Part shown: in pieces, positions 13,602-13,764 of the stretch
Position numbering within the stretch: position 1 is the stretch's first letter
How the letters are laid out: the number at the start of each line of letters is the position of its first letter
Source: an uncultured Eggerthellaceae bacterium
GTDB taxonomy: Bacteria > Actinomycetota > Coriobacteriia > Coriobacteriales > Eggerthellaceae
Length of the DNA: 13,764 nucleotides
Assembly (NCBI GenBank): GCA_934630485.1
Contig: CAKTWD010000034.1
Span: 1-13,764, forward strand
Direction of reading: 5' to 3'
Notes under the pieces: generated by a model
Database searches by the model: none
What the model was told of the DNA's origin: nothing
Seen by the model: the letters and a program-made list of their open reading frames with translations, nothing else
Program-made: the position numbers and the translations under genes

Positions 13602-13764
13602 ATGGCTGACGCGAAGGATCTGGCGGGCCTGACCTCCATCGCTTCCGATGCGCGCGGAGACGTGCTTGAGGAAAACGACTACAAGGTTGGTCACGGTGCC
13701 CGCAGCAAAGGCGAAACTCCCGAAGAGCGTTTCGCTGTCCTGCAGGAAATGACCAAGTCTTATC
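13602..13764 (+). CDS. Unidentified protein, 3' partial (possibly RelA/SpoT type)
   Basis: Only 54 codons are visible before the window ends. The start is well supported: AGGGG at 13591-13595 sits 6 bases before the ATG and a -10 element lies upstream. The N terminus (MADAKDLAGLTSIASDARGD) is hydrophilic with no signal peptide or membrane segment, so the protein is probably cytoplasmic. The last visible part, EERFAVLQEMTKSY at about 41-54, resembles the lead-in to the HD domain of RelA/SpoT stringent-response enzymes, and recJ is often near relA in other bacteria. Both points are weak, so the identity should be treated as a guess and the gene as hypothetical. Confidence 0.6.
   Translation, partial: MADAKDLAGLTSIASDARGDVLEENDYKVGHGARSKGETPEERFAVLQEMTKSY

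Noticed and set aside
12297..13694. 465-codon open frame on the minus strand opposite the helicase half
   Set aside because: Opposes a fully motif-bearing helicase and extends through the promoter of the next gene; shadow frame.

Overview
The window looks like chromosomal DNA from a high-GC anaerobe of the class Coriobacteriia (Actinomycetota), probably near Eggerthella or Slackia. This is inferred from the high G/C at third codon positions, an Hyc-type hydrogenase locus in a suf-bearing genome, an actinobacterial-looking Uup-type ABC-F protein and a very long RecJ. I could not run a taxonomic search. Coding density is high, no gap exceeds 300 bases, and I see no tRNA, rRNA, CRISPR array, insertion sequence or prophage.

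Region 1 (1-1972, + strand) is the distal end of a formate-hydrogenlyase-like [NiFe] hydrogenase operon. It holds the small subunit HycG (5' end outside the window), the accessory protein HycH and the maturation endopeptidase HycI, ending at a terminator around 2067-2104. A strong stem-loop separates hycG from hycH. Region 2 (2144-3952, +) is a lone Uup-like ABC-F ATPase whose promoter seems to overlap the preceding terminator.

Region 3 (4049-9843) is an iron-sulfur assembly locus. An Rrf2-family regulator with three cysteines (- strand) is divergent from sufC-sufB-sufD-sufS-sufU (+ strand). SufS takes sulfur from cysteine, SufU receives it, and the SufBCD ATPase scaffold builds the cluster. 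The 200-bp divergent region has a recognisable promoter flanked by two related palindrome-like sites, which suggests cluster-dependent feedback by the Rrf2 protein. HycG itself needs an Fe-S cluster, so the two loci are metabolically connected even though nothing shows co-regulation.

Region 4 (10086-13439, +) encodes a 1117-residue protein joining a complete RecJ-type 5'-3' single-strand exonuclease to a RecQ-like superfamily 2 helicase, followed by a RecJ-like C-terminal domain. This is the most unusual gene here: it places in one chain two activities that normally cooperate as separate proteins in DNA end resection. After it come a perfect -10 element and the first 54 codons of another gene (13602 onward), possibly a RelA/SpoT-type protein, but the visible part is too short to be sure.

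Very long open frames opposite the suf and recJ genes are products of codon bias and were left out.
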